64,000 nt of DNA from NCBI GenBank assembly GCA_030549495.1, contig JAUIRK010000920.1, positions 248,001 through 312,000 on the forward strand. The letters are read 5' to 3'. The notes beneath the pieces are model-generated. The model saw nothing but the letters and a program-made list of their open reading frames with translations. It did no database searches and was not told the origin of the DNA. Positions within the stretch are counted from its first letter, which is position 1; the number at the start of each line of letters is the position of its first letter. Positions 55,601 to 64,000 of this stretch are shown here, one piece after another. Source of the stretch: Nectonema munidae (lineage: Eukaryota > Nematomorpha > Nectonematoida > Nectonematidae). Position numbers and translations under genes: made by a program.

Positions 55601-58600
55601 GATGTTTTTCTTGCAGGAGCTCTTTGGCCGAAAGGAGGGGGGTGTGGTTGGGCGGGGGTTTTGACTTTACTAGGGAATTTGGACTTGGCGGCACTCGGTC
55701 TTCGTGTTCTAACGGTGGTGGGCTCTTCATAATCGTCATGTTCGATTTCTTCATCAAAGCCCAAATCTTCATCCGGATGCTCCTCAAACTCGGGCACATC
55801 TTCGTATTCGGGCTTTTGCGGTTGCTTCTCTTTCTTAGCCTTACTCCCATATCCTCCATTGTCTGAAAATTGGGGCATTTTTCGGGGATAGCCTTTTTGA
55901 GCACCATTGCCATCCTCGCCTTTGCTGCGTGGGCGCGGAGCGAGCTTGTGTTGATAAGCGGAATCAATGGAATCTCTCCTATTGGGAGTGGAGAAGTCGC
56001 GCGCACAACTACACACCGGGCATCCATTCGCATCCCGTGACATGCCTCTAGGGCAGTACATGCTGCAAGTGATGGGTTTGCAAGAACTGGAAGTTGCTAT
56101 AGAAGGCGTATAGAAGATTAAGTGAATTAGTGAATTAATGAAATGATGTTGTTGCCTACAGGAAGAAGAGCACTTGCTGGTGCAGTCAGCGTATGAATCA
56201 AAACTATTTGCGTTTCCTCCACATCCAGAGTAGTAGAAGGGGGCACATGTGTCTCTGACGGAATCGTAATACCACTTAACGATATTTTTATGGCAATCAC
56301 CCACGCTGAGAGGAAGAGAACACGGATCTTGTGTGCGGCTGCGAATGCTAGCTTTCTTCAAATCCATCACTTTTCCAACCAATCTGAATGAAAATTTAAG
56401 CGTTATGCTGACAAAGGAAAACAAGAACTAGTTCACAAACAAAGATATTGGTGTGTAAAAAAATAGAATATGAAAAAATATTTGCTGTTAGATAAAACTT
56501 GAACTTATTTTCCACGTGGTACCTGATTCAAGAATAGAGATTCATCAGGAGTCAATGAGCGGTATTCAAAAAAATTTTAATTGAACGATCTAATTTACCA
56601 TATGCTAACAACTTTTCGTCTTAAAAAAACTAAAAATTGGACTAAAACTTTTGTTCTAAATTGGTTAACATCACCACACAACCTCATAACAAAATCGAAA
56701 AAAACAAAGTGATCTCGAACTAAATAAGTTTTCAAACATCCCTCTAATTATAATAGAAAATTCAGTCATTTTTATACCACTTTTACACTTTATTCAGCTA
56801 ATGGTTACCTTCGCAAACCTCCTTTTTAGGGTAAAATATCTTTTCGAAAATTTTCATCAGAAAGTGAATATTTGATATCAAATAATTTTAGATTAGAATA
56901 GGGATTTTTTACTCAAAGATGATCCCCTGCAAAGAAAATCAAAATCTTTATCGACTCTTACCGATTGAAAATTTTAAACAAAATTACTATATTTTACATT
57001 GCGTTTGTTTTATTGATCCTTTAACAACATGGGTGCTATTTTTGTTTCAAAATGTTAACATGGGTGGTGTTTTTTGTTTCAAAATAGAAACACCATATTA
57101 AAATAAAATAATAAAAAATGTGACTAACGTATCCTGTTTTGCTTTTGAATCCACATATCTAGGATTTCTAAAAAAAATAAAGGTGTAAATAGAATTTAAA
57201 ATAACGAAATATTTTTTCCGTAACCATGAGCTTTTTCAAATACTAGATGTGTAAATGAACCTGCCCGGTTTTCGAACTAAAAGTAGGCTTAAATTGTCCT
57301 TGGCCCGGTTCAAACTATAAAACGGTCTACCAGACTCCTCGCCCGGATATTATAGAATCAGACACGAATTTAATACAACAACATACAGTATAAATACGGT
57401 TCGATCTGGTCAGTAGATATTATTGTCCCGTTCAAAGTATAGAAGGTCTGGTAAAAAATCATATCATTGCGCAATATTTGGTTGGTGAAAGAGATTTTTT
57501 ATCAAGTACATTATGGAAAAAGTAAACTGTGAATTCGAATGGAATATGCCGTTACACTTAAGAATGTGGTTGTTATATCTTGTCAGACGCTCTCCTCAAG
57601 TTGGTATAGAAGGTTATACGGATCATAGGAATCCTTTTTTTTTTTTTTTTGAAAAAAAAAAGAATATGGCGTTTGCAGATTTTTATAAGTAAAAACAACG
57701 CACCAAAATATACATAATTTCTCAGGGTCGTTTATACAATAATCAGAAGAGAGTTCGCGCCAAAAATTGAGGTATATGCATGAATGAATGAAAAGTACTT
57801 GGCTAATGATGGTTGGTATCGACGTTTGCTGTCGTAATTTTGAGATGGACCCTTTCTGGGATGGGATGGCTGTCTTTGAGCATAAATATCATTGGGATTA
57901 CGCCTAAAAACAAGAAAACGTGAATATGAAATTTTATCAATGCAACTTCGTCGAAATAAGCTAACGCGAGGTATTTTTATTTAGAGTTTCCGTGAGGGCC
58001 CCGATAAACTCTAGGAATAAAACGAAAGATCAATATCCTAAGAATCTGAATGTTAGAATACTGCTCTAACTTTTTAAGCTTAAATAGATGTTATACAAAT
58101 TTGTATATAAGTGATCTGGCAAGCAATGTCACAGGAAAGACACAGAAATTAATCTTAATGGCTAAACTTGATTAATTTTCCAAAATCAATGTCTTCTTAT
58201 AACACAATTTTAAGGCTACAAATAAAAATACTTTTGCTTCCTACTGTCTATTGTTTTGTGCTTACTTGTACATTCTTCTAATGATACCAACGCCTAAACC
58301 TAGGGCTTTTTTTTAAATAAAAAAATTAGTTAAATCAGTAGAAAAAAAGAATCTTTAAATATTCGCTAACTGAACTAAACTTTTGAAGCGATCCGTTATC
58401 TCCGTTATCATAATAACGAATGTTGACCTCATAAAAGTGAACTATAAAAATTAGCTATGTAAATTTTATGCAGCAATAAGTACGAAACTAGAATATACTT
58501 TGATTACTATAAGGAAATTTATTCGGAGGGGCCAAATGGGCCACCATATTGTATTGGTCCAAAATTAAAGTGAACAATGTAGCTCATAGCAACTCCAATC

Positions 58601-61600
58601 TTTGTGCTTATGTACTCCTTCTACTTGTCACATTTTTTGCGTATCTCATTCCAAAAAGTAATTTTTCATTATAAATTTGCTTTCTTATTACAGGTAGAAG
58701 GCCAATTTCAATTTTTTGAAAGTTCAAGATTTGATGCAGTTGAATCCAGCAAAAAAGGAATTTGAAAAAAAAGGGAGAAAAAAGCATACTGTGGGGGAGG
58801 AGGTTGTCTTTCATTTGATTTGTGGGGGTAAGGAGCTTTGGGGCTGTAAACGGGGTATGGAGGAGGGGGGTTTTGAGGGCGGCGATGAGGGTGAGCGCCA
58901 TTCTTACGCGCCTTGGGAACGGCGTATTGAGGTGAGGCGCCACAAACTTTGCTGCATTCATCGCGTGTAAAGAAGCGGTTGCCATTGCCCTGACAGCCGC
59001 CATAGACGAAGGGCAAACAGCGTCTACTGCTGCTATCATAAAACCACATGGGGATTTCGGATTTGCAAGGACCAATGTCTTTGGCTAAGTCGCAGATGTC
59101 TACAAAAAAGTCATATTCCCATAAATAATTAAGCTGTAGATTTGTAATTAGTAATCATTCATGCCGTCATATGATGGCACATATGGCAAAGTAGCTCAGC
59201 AAAGCTGAAAGAAGGAATATTTGTAGGGTTACAGATTCGAGAAGTTATTAAGGATGGATGTTTTGAAGGGCTCCTGGAATACAAAGAATTAAGGGCTTGG
59301 AAGGCATTTAAATCAGTCTGCAGTGGTTTTTTGGGAAACACGCGTTCTCCAAATTACAAAAATCTCATTGATGAGTTACTTATGAGGACATGAAATGTCG
59401 AATGTCGCTAAAAATACATTTTCTTCACTCACTCCCATCTTGACTTTTTTCCTCCAAACTTGGGTGCTGTCAGTGACGAGCCTGGTGAAAGATTTCACCA
59501 AGATATAAGCAAAATGGAGTAAAGCTACAAAGGAAGGTGGAATCCAAGTATGATGGGGGATTACTGTTGGATGTTATATCGCGATAACCCTGATAAAAGT
59601 TTCAAGAAGTCGTCAAAGAGGAAATATTTTTAATCATTTTTTCGTTTTTGTCAAAAAATAATAAATTTTCTCTCATCTTTCAAAGTGTGATTCCTTTATT
59701 CAATTTAATTGATAATAGCACAAAAACTAGATGAGATAGAGAAAAACGGTAAAAAGATTTGAACTTTTCATGGTCGAAATAGTATAAAAAGTATAAGATG
59801 ATGCTTGCCTCAGAAAAAAAATATTTTTTTGTAGATTAGTGTAATTTGCGTATAGATGTTAAGAATAATAAAAGAAAACAGATTTCTATTGAGCGCAAGC
59901 TTCATCTTAGTTGGAAGTAAAGCGAGCTTGCAAACTTAGTTGGAAGTAAAGCAACGTCTACAAAAATGGTCAAATTGAATGTACATTTTCGGGAAATTTT
60001 CATTCGGCCAAATGTCCCGTCAGGAGGTTCTACATAATATGACCCCATGTAATTTTGGTTAGTAATTAACCTTGGGTTAAAATTAACAGAATAAAATTAC
60101 AATCATCCGCGTCCACTGAAAAAGGTAAAACGAGTGATGAAAGAATGAGATAGAAAATTACTCTGATTTCGGTATTTTCCACATTTACGTTCGCACTCTT
60201 CGCGCGTTTTGAAGTTATTTTCATTTCCTTCACATCCGCCATACCTGAAAGGCTTGCACTCGTCATTTCCTGAATTGTAGTAGTATCTTAGATGAGTTTC
60301 TTTGCAGGGACCAGAATCTTTGTCGCTGTAGCAAAATTCTATTTCGAGAAAAAAACGTGCGTGAGGAGATTCTTTGAAAATCTTTAATACTAATAGGACA
60401 AGAGGGGTTTTGAGAAAACCGACATTTGAGGAAAAAATCATAAAAAGACAAATTGTTACAAAGTCTGTGTCTGTTATTATTTCTTGATCAGGTGAATTCA
60501 ATACATTTTATAATTTATAATATGCGCATATTTTTTACTATAGACTCATAATAAAAGGTACTTATATGAAAAAATTAAAGCGCATCCTAGAAATATAAAT
60601 ATGATGTAAAAAGTTTCTAAAATCTTACGTTCTCTCTGGGAATCCGTCACGGTATCTGAAGGAGAACTGGGAACACCATGTGCTTCTTGGATGTTGGGGG
60701 AGGGAGGGTGTGTGGGGAAGTTTGGTGGGGGAGTTGGGATTGACTGTTCGGGGGGGCCAGATGCAAGACAAAAGGCCATGCACTCATCTTCGGAATTGAA
60801 CTTGTTTTCATTTCCCTCGCATCCACCATACATGAAGCGAGAGCAAGCTCCGTTATTTGAATCGTAGTACCACTTAACTTGCCATTCCGTGCACGAGCCA
60901 ACATCTGGCTTCATTTCACAAACGCCTGTTCCGAGTATATGCATGAGATGACATTTTATGATTAGATTTTTTTTAGAAAAAAAAAAATTTTTTTAGTTTT
61001 TTTTTTAGATTTTTATGAGAGGACGATCTGTAGTAAATTTAGCTCCTGCCGAAATCCCCAAAACTTTGAATATCAATTCTCATGATCTTTCGGCGTATCG
61101 GGCAACCCACAACTCTAATTCGCCACTGCTTCTTACCATTATACTTGAGCAAAATTTTAAAACATCTCCAAGGAAAAAATTAAATTTATGATAGAAAATG
61201 ATCTAAGTTTGTGAATTAAATGATCGATCGATGATCTCTTTCAAACGAATATTTAGGTTCAAATCTACCATTTTATTATTGGAATTACGTTTGAAAATCA
61301 ATGCCTAAAAGTGGCTTCAATGTATTAAAATTTAGGGGAGTTCTATATATTTCAAGACTACTGTCGATCAATCTTGAAATAATCTCTGAATATGAAGTCA
61401 ATATGGATGACTTCTTAGGTTAACACAATAAATGGTTCAAATTGTGGACAAAATGAAGCAAAAATGGGAAAAGTGATTTAAAAACAAATACACACTTTGA
61501 TCTCCTGCGGGAGAAGGAGCGGGTGTCGGCTCTTCATAACTTTGTTCTGGCTCGCCCTTTTCTTCAAAAGAGGGGGCCGTCGTGGGAGAAGGTTTGATTC

Positions 61601-64000
61601 CCAAGCACTGCGATTCACATTCTTCTTGAGAAGCAAAGTTGTTCGCATTTCCTCGGCAACCGCCTAAAAAGCGAAGAACAAGACGTAAAAGCCTGTTCAT
61701 TGACATACTTTTCCACTATTTGAAATACAATGTAGTGAATGTGTCTCTTTGAAAATTCTTGCTTTTTGCCCTGTCGTAAAAGAGATCATACGGACCAAAT
61801 TTCTTGAAAGAGTTCAAAAAAGAAAGAAGAAAATTTATCGACATTCAGAAAGATGGATACATAAACAAAGATTCATAGCAATTTTACATGAAATAAAAAT
61901 TATCATCATATATTTGGTCCACACAAAGACTAATTAAAGTCGATAACGTGTGTAACCGTTTATATGCACATATTTCATTTAAAAAATATACTAATTTAAG
62001 TGATATTTCTTTCTTTTTTTTAAAGATTAACGCAGTTCAATTATTAAATTTTGAAAACTTTCTGTTTTTAATTTGTTATATTTTAGGATAAGGATACAGT
62101 TTTTTGAAATATTTGCTTGGTGGTGTGTCGTGAAATTTTTCTATGTGCTCAAAAAATTAGGGAAACACTGAATTAGACCCTTGTGACTTTAGTCTGCTCA
62201 CACATTACAAAATTTTATAAGTTAAATTTGGAATAATAACAAAATTTGAACAAAAAAATGAGATGTTCCTTTCAACGTGCTTATTTTATAAGCTGCTACT
62301 TTTTATGATGTAACGAAGAAAGACGCATATATTAGGCAGACTTACCGAACACAAATTGCTCGCAAGCACGCAGGGAAGGATTGAAGTGCCATCTTAAGAA
62401 GTAGCCGAAGCAAGTTCCGGGCTCTTGAGGGAGAGAGCAAATTTCTATGAGAAAAGTAAAACAAAGTTAAGCCATTTATTTTCGGTGGCGTATAAAACTG
62501 GCTTCGATACATTTAACATCCTTTTAAAAAATATGATTCATTTTAGAGTTAGTACCTTAGAAATCGAGAACCAACACAATTCGTTTTCGAATGCCATTTA
62601 TTATTTTAGCTTTTAGATAAAAAAAAAAGGATATAGAAAATAATTTGAAAATCTTTTGATTTGAAGATAATGGAAGAAAGACGGTAAAGTAATGGAAACC
62701 GATAAAAACTATGTTGAAGCGACTAAATCATAAAGGTGTAAGATTTACGACATCCTTCAATGAACATCTAAAATTAGCATTAACTACCTTGAATGGTATG
62801 TAAGCCCACTTTTGGAAACATATAATCTAAAATTTTCTAGGAGCTTTCAACAGGTATTTAGGTGAATTAGTGTGATATCTGCAGTTGCACGTGAGCTCTT
62901 GCGTCTCTATTCCTTGTTTTTAAATTTATCAGAGTTTGAAGTAAATGGAACAAGGATACGACCACTGTCATTAAGAAGTTGCAGTTGGAGGCGAAATAAA
63001 ATATCCTTCCGACTTCAAAACGAAGAGAAGGGATTAAAATACGAAGGATGCACACATACCAGGATTGCATATCTTCTGACACTCAACCAAGTTTTTAAAG
63101 TTGTTGTCGTTACCGCCATCTCCTGAGAATCGGAACTCCTTGCATTCTCCAAGAACGGAGTCCCAGTAGTACCTCTGCTGATCTTTATCTCCCTCTCCAT
63201 AATCCACTGGTGAGTTGCACACAACACTCGCTGAAAAGAAGATGTACGCGTAAAAGTTATCTTCTGGTAGTCAGTCCATCAAAAGAGAAGTAGTACAATC
63301 ATAAATTTGCTATTTGTGTGAATGAAGAGATGGACGATTTTTGTTTTTCCCGAATAGCGCGGTTTTAAACCACAGTTCCTGACAAAAAACCCATTAATCT
63401 GCAGCTAGGCACTTTCATGAGAAGAATGTATTAGTCGTAAGAAAGATATGAAAATGGTTGTTGGAAATGAGGGGAAAAAATGAATGAAAAAAATATATCA
63501 TCTACCTTCAAAAGCGGGAAAGAAGTATAATGACAACTTTTGTATTTCACATTTTCCAATATGACTAAGGGTTTTAGGAAAATTTATTTAACCGTTTCTT
63601 TTGATAGATAATTTAGAAAAATATATCGGAGCATGATATAGATATAGAGAACTGTTAGCGTAACAATGTTGTAAGGCAGTTTTTTAATTGTGCCGTTGCA
63701 TTATACACCTGGCATGAAAGGGTGTGTGAGATAGCTGCAAAATAACTGCTATATAAGAACTTGCATGTTTATTATTTGCGGAGTGTACGTGCTAATGTGG
63801 CCTTTATTCCAAGAAAAGTTCCCTACCCCTGTCCTAGGACCACATGTGGCTCATAGCCAGTTGCACCACGTAATATCTTATGGGTTTATGAAGCAATATA
63901 GCAAAATCTTACCTGGTTGCACGGGTGGACCTTGCTTGGACTCATAATCTTCGTAAACTGGAGACGGTTCCGTTTTTGCTCGGTAGCCATTTTTTTGATT
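52236..64000 (-). CDS. Ppn: Papilin-like extracellular matrix protein, C-terminal part, sixteen exons
   Basis: Secreted matrix glycoprotein of the papilin/MIG-6 type. Exons in coding order: 64000-63913, 63230-63060, 62444-62346, 61663-61496, 60925-60629, 60338-60162, 59099-58790, 57903-57799, 56383-56160, 56096-55563, 55250-54676, 54620-54440, 53759-53367, 53184-53030, 52942-52804, 52654-52236. All phases close (about 1344 residues). Domain order: Kunitz 1-5, Pro-rich linker, Kunitz 6, antistasin-like domain, acidic linker, Ig1, Pro-rich linker, Ig2, acidic linker, Ig3, Ig4, acidic linker, PLAC, polybasic tail. Most intermodule introns are phase 1, as expected for shuffled extracellular modules. 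The papilin cassette (thrombospondin type 1 repeats and spacer) would be upstream, beyond the window. Kunitz 4 and 5 have Lys at P1 and could inhibit trypsin-like proteases. Kunitz 1 lacks Cys14 and Cys38. No signal peptide is visible because the 5' end is missing. Confidence 0.95.
52804..52942 (-). CDS. Ppn: Papilin Ig domain 4, second half
   Basis: IENDGKDLVILKANQWDTGR then YECKVKNSLGSASDET has the second Cys and the DxGxYxC motif. Exits in phase 1. Confidence 0.92.
53030..53184 (-). CDS. Ppn: Papilin Ig domain 4, first half
   Basis: GGSMIRLHCEGSGPYEDMKW then YKDGNFVDENREPERYA has the first Cys and core Trp. Exits in phase 0 at GTGAGT. Confidence 0.92.
53367..53759 (-). CDS. Ppn: Papilin acidic linker and Ig domain 3
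   Basis: Gln-rich and acidic linker (GSQQQQREFPAEPEDYHEDD). It is followed by a complete Ig domain (LVVECPTDEP, YVFWLKDG, EDEGVYRCVVNE). Confidence 0.93.
53760..54439. other. Papilin intron, nothing recognised
   Basis: AT-rich. Exons on both sides join in phase without it, so no hidden exon is needed. Confidence 0.6.
54440..54620 (-). CDS. Ppn: Papilin Ig domain 2, second half
   Basis: LVWLNRGSRI to KKDGSYYRCIFTHND has the core Trp and the second Cys. A phase-0 intron splits the domain before the Trp. Confidence 0.92.
54676..55250 (-). CDS. Ppn: Papilin Ig domain 1, Pro-rich linker, start of Ig domain 2
   Basis: Ig1 has ELTIECVVEGIPTPRVVWYK and DDSGEYICRADNGGG. A linker with PPPPP and repeated Pro/Arg follows, then the first Cys of Ig2 (AVIRCPHRF). 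The acceptor is 55250, with 55268 as an in-phase alternative that adds six codons. Confidence 0.92.
55563..56096 (-). CDS. Ppn: Papilin antistasin-like domain and acidic linker
   Basis: SCKPITCSMYCPRGMSRDAN then GCPVCSC is a six-Cys antistasin-type module. It is followed by a charged linker (KPEYEDVPEFEEHPDEDLGF) and a basic/Pro stretch. Donor GTGAGT. Confidence 0.92.
56160..56383 (-). CDS. Ppn: Papilin Kunitz domain 6
   Basis: PCSLPLSVGDCHKNIVKWYY to DCTSKC has six Cys, His at P1, and Ser for the usual Gly36. It ends in SSS plus one base before a 63-nt intron. Confidence 0.92.
56384..57798. other. Papilin intron, nothing recognised
   Basis: Contains small repeated words near 57000-57100 (TTTGTTTCAAAAT twice, with AACATGGGTG). 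The stretch 57260-57430 is somewhat richer in GC, with CCCGG words. No coding signal. Confidence 0.5.
57799..57903 (-). CDS. Ppn: Papilin linker exon
   Basis: RNPNDIYAQRQPSHPRKGPS then QNYDSKRRYQPSLA. It has no domain, but its composition continues the neighbouring linkers. Phase 2 on both sides fits its neighbours, so it could be skipped without shifting the frame. Confidence 0.75.
57904..58789. other. Papilin intron, nothing recognised
   Basis: AT-rich. Splice phases of the flanking exons are compatible without an extra exon. Confidence 0.5.
58790..59099 (-). CDS. Ppn: Papilin Kunitz domain 5 and Pro-rich linker
   Basis: ICDLAKDIGPCKSEIPMWFY to ECSKVC has all six Cys with Lys at P1. The linker is rich in Pro, Tyr and basic residues (PPPPYPVYSPKAPYPH). 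The donor GTATGC leaves two bases of a Gln codon. Confidence 0.93.
59161..59640 (+). mobile_element. Fossil of a widespread repetitive protein family
   Basis: On the plus strand, opposite the host gene and in a papilin intron, are short coding-like stretches such as GLQIREVIKDGCF, SDEPGERFHQDISKME and DYCWMLYRDNPD. From memory, similar strings recur in many copies in arthropod genomes. The element class is unknown to me. It is clearly broken and old. Confidence 0.45.
60162..60338 (-). CDS. Ppn: Papilin Kunitz domain 4
   Basis: FCYSDKDSGPCKETHLRYYY to ECERKC has all six Cys with Lys at P1, so it is potentially inhibitory to trypsin-like enzymes. The short tail ends GKYRNQ. Confidence 0.94.
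60629..60925 (-). CDS. Ppn: Papilin Kunitz domain 3 and Pro-rich linker
   Basis: VCEMKPDVGSCTEWQVKWYY to ECMAFC has all six Cys at standard spacing and Thr at P1. A long Pro/Ser linker follows (PTPPPNFPTHPPSP). Confidence 0.94.
60926..61495. other. Papilin intron, nothing recognised
   Basis: AT-rich with a long A/T tract near 60967-61010. No feature supported. Confidence 0.5.
61496..61663 (-). CDS. Ppn: Papilin Kunitz domain 2, second half, plus linker
   Basis: GGCRGNANNFASQEECESQC completes the six-cysteine set. A Pro/Glu-rich linker follows (PSPTTAPSFEEKGEPEQSYE). Donor GTGTGT, chosen because it keeps phase 1 into the next Kunitz exon. Confidence 0.88.
61664..62345. other. Intron inside Kunitz domain 2, nothing recognised
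   Basis: AT-rich. It separates Cys30 from Cys38 coding sequence. No repeat or coding signal. Confidence 0.5.
62346..62444 (-). CDS. Ppn: Papilin Kunitz domain 2, first half
   Basis: ICSLPQEPGTCFGYFLRW to ACEQFVF holds Cys5, Cys14 and Cys30, with Phe at P1. A phase-1 intron cuts the domain just before GGC (Cys38). Confidence 0.9.
62445..63059. other. Papilin intron, nothing recognised
   Basis: AT-rich, no coding signal needed by the phases of the neighbouring exons. Confidence 0.5.
63060..63230 (-). CDS. Ppn: Papilin Kunitz domain 1, atypical (no Cys14/Cys38)
   Basis: Spacing from Cys5 to Cys30, Cys51 and Cys55 matches BPTI exactly. Position 14 is Gly (VDYGEGDKDQQ) and position 38 is Asp (RFSGDGGNDNNF). 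The P1 residue would be Asp, so protease inhibition is unlikely. Confidence 0.93.
63231..63912. other. Papilin intron, nothing recognised
   Basis: Contains GGCATGAAAGGG near 63712, the reverse complement of a piggyBac-end-like word at 39762, but no second end was found nearby. Confidence 0.45.
63913..64000 (-). CDS. Ppn: Papilin linker exon (cut by window edge)
   Basis: Reads GYRAKTEPSPVYEDYESKQG then PPVQP, a linker of the type found between Kunitz modules. Donor GTAAGA, one base into the next codon. Its 5' end lies outside the window. Confidence 0.8.

Overview
This is a eukaryotic nuclear window, roughly 30% GC by eye. Its genes have many introns and are separated by AT-rich DNA full of transposon relics. 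A papilin-type matrix protein, a SIRT2-type sirtuin and an SLC7 light-chain transporter, together with short spliceosomal introns, point to an arthropod. A crustacean such as a copepod would fit, but the sequence alone does not prove it.

Layout. (1) About 1.67-10.84 kb, plus strand: the 3' part of a SIRT2-like NAD-dependent deacetylase, seven exons in the window, with the 5' exons off the left edge. (2) About 10.8-27.6 kb: mostly non-coding. It holds a decayed copy of one sirtuin exon, an internal direct-repeat and tandem-repeat block, copies of a tRNA-derived SINE, two hAT-type MITEs with the same 8-bp target duplication, one unrecognised pair of exons and one unrecognised coding-like block. 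(3) 27.6-49.47 kb, plus strand: an SLC7/LAT-type amino-acid transporter in ten in-phase exons. Its introns carry a 5'-truncated LINE, LINE fragments, a piggyBac-type MITE with TTAA duplications, a hAT transposase relic and tandem duplications. (4) 49.5-52.2 kb: a tail-to-tail spacer with a trinucleotide-rich minisatellite, a dispersed tandem-repeat family, a piggyBac transposase relic and a 61-bp VNTR. (5) 52.24-64.0 kb, minus strand: the C-terminal part of a papilin-like secreted matrix protein. In order it has six Kunitz domains, an antistasin-like domain, four Ig domains and a PLAC domain. Its 5' end lies beyond the right edge.

The exon models were built by eye. I accepted junctions only where GT-AG sites, reading phase and family homology agreed, and in all three main genes every phase closes. 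The three genes share no obvious pathway: cytosolic deacetylation, membrane amino-acid transport and extracellular matrix. The most interesting protein-level points are: a transporter that lacks the heavy-chain-linking cysteine; a transporter tail that runs into a minisatellite; a Kunitz domain that has lost both partners of one disulfide; and a 63-nt, stop-free, phase-neutral intron between two papilin modules. I found no RNA gene, CRISPR array or retrovirus-like element that I could support.
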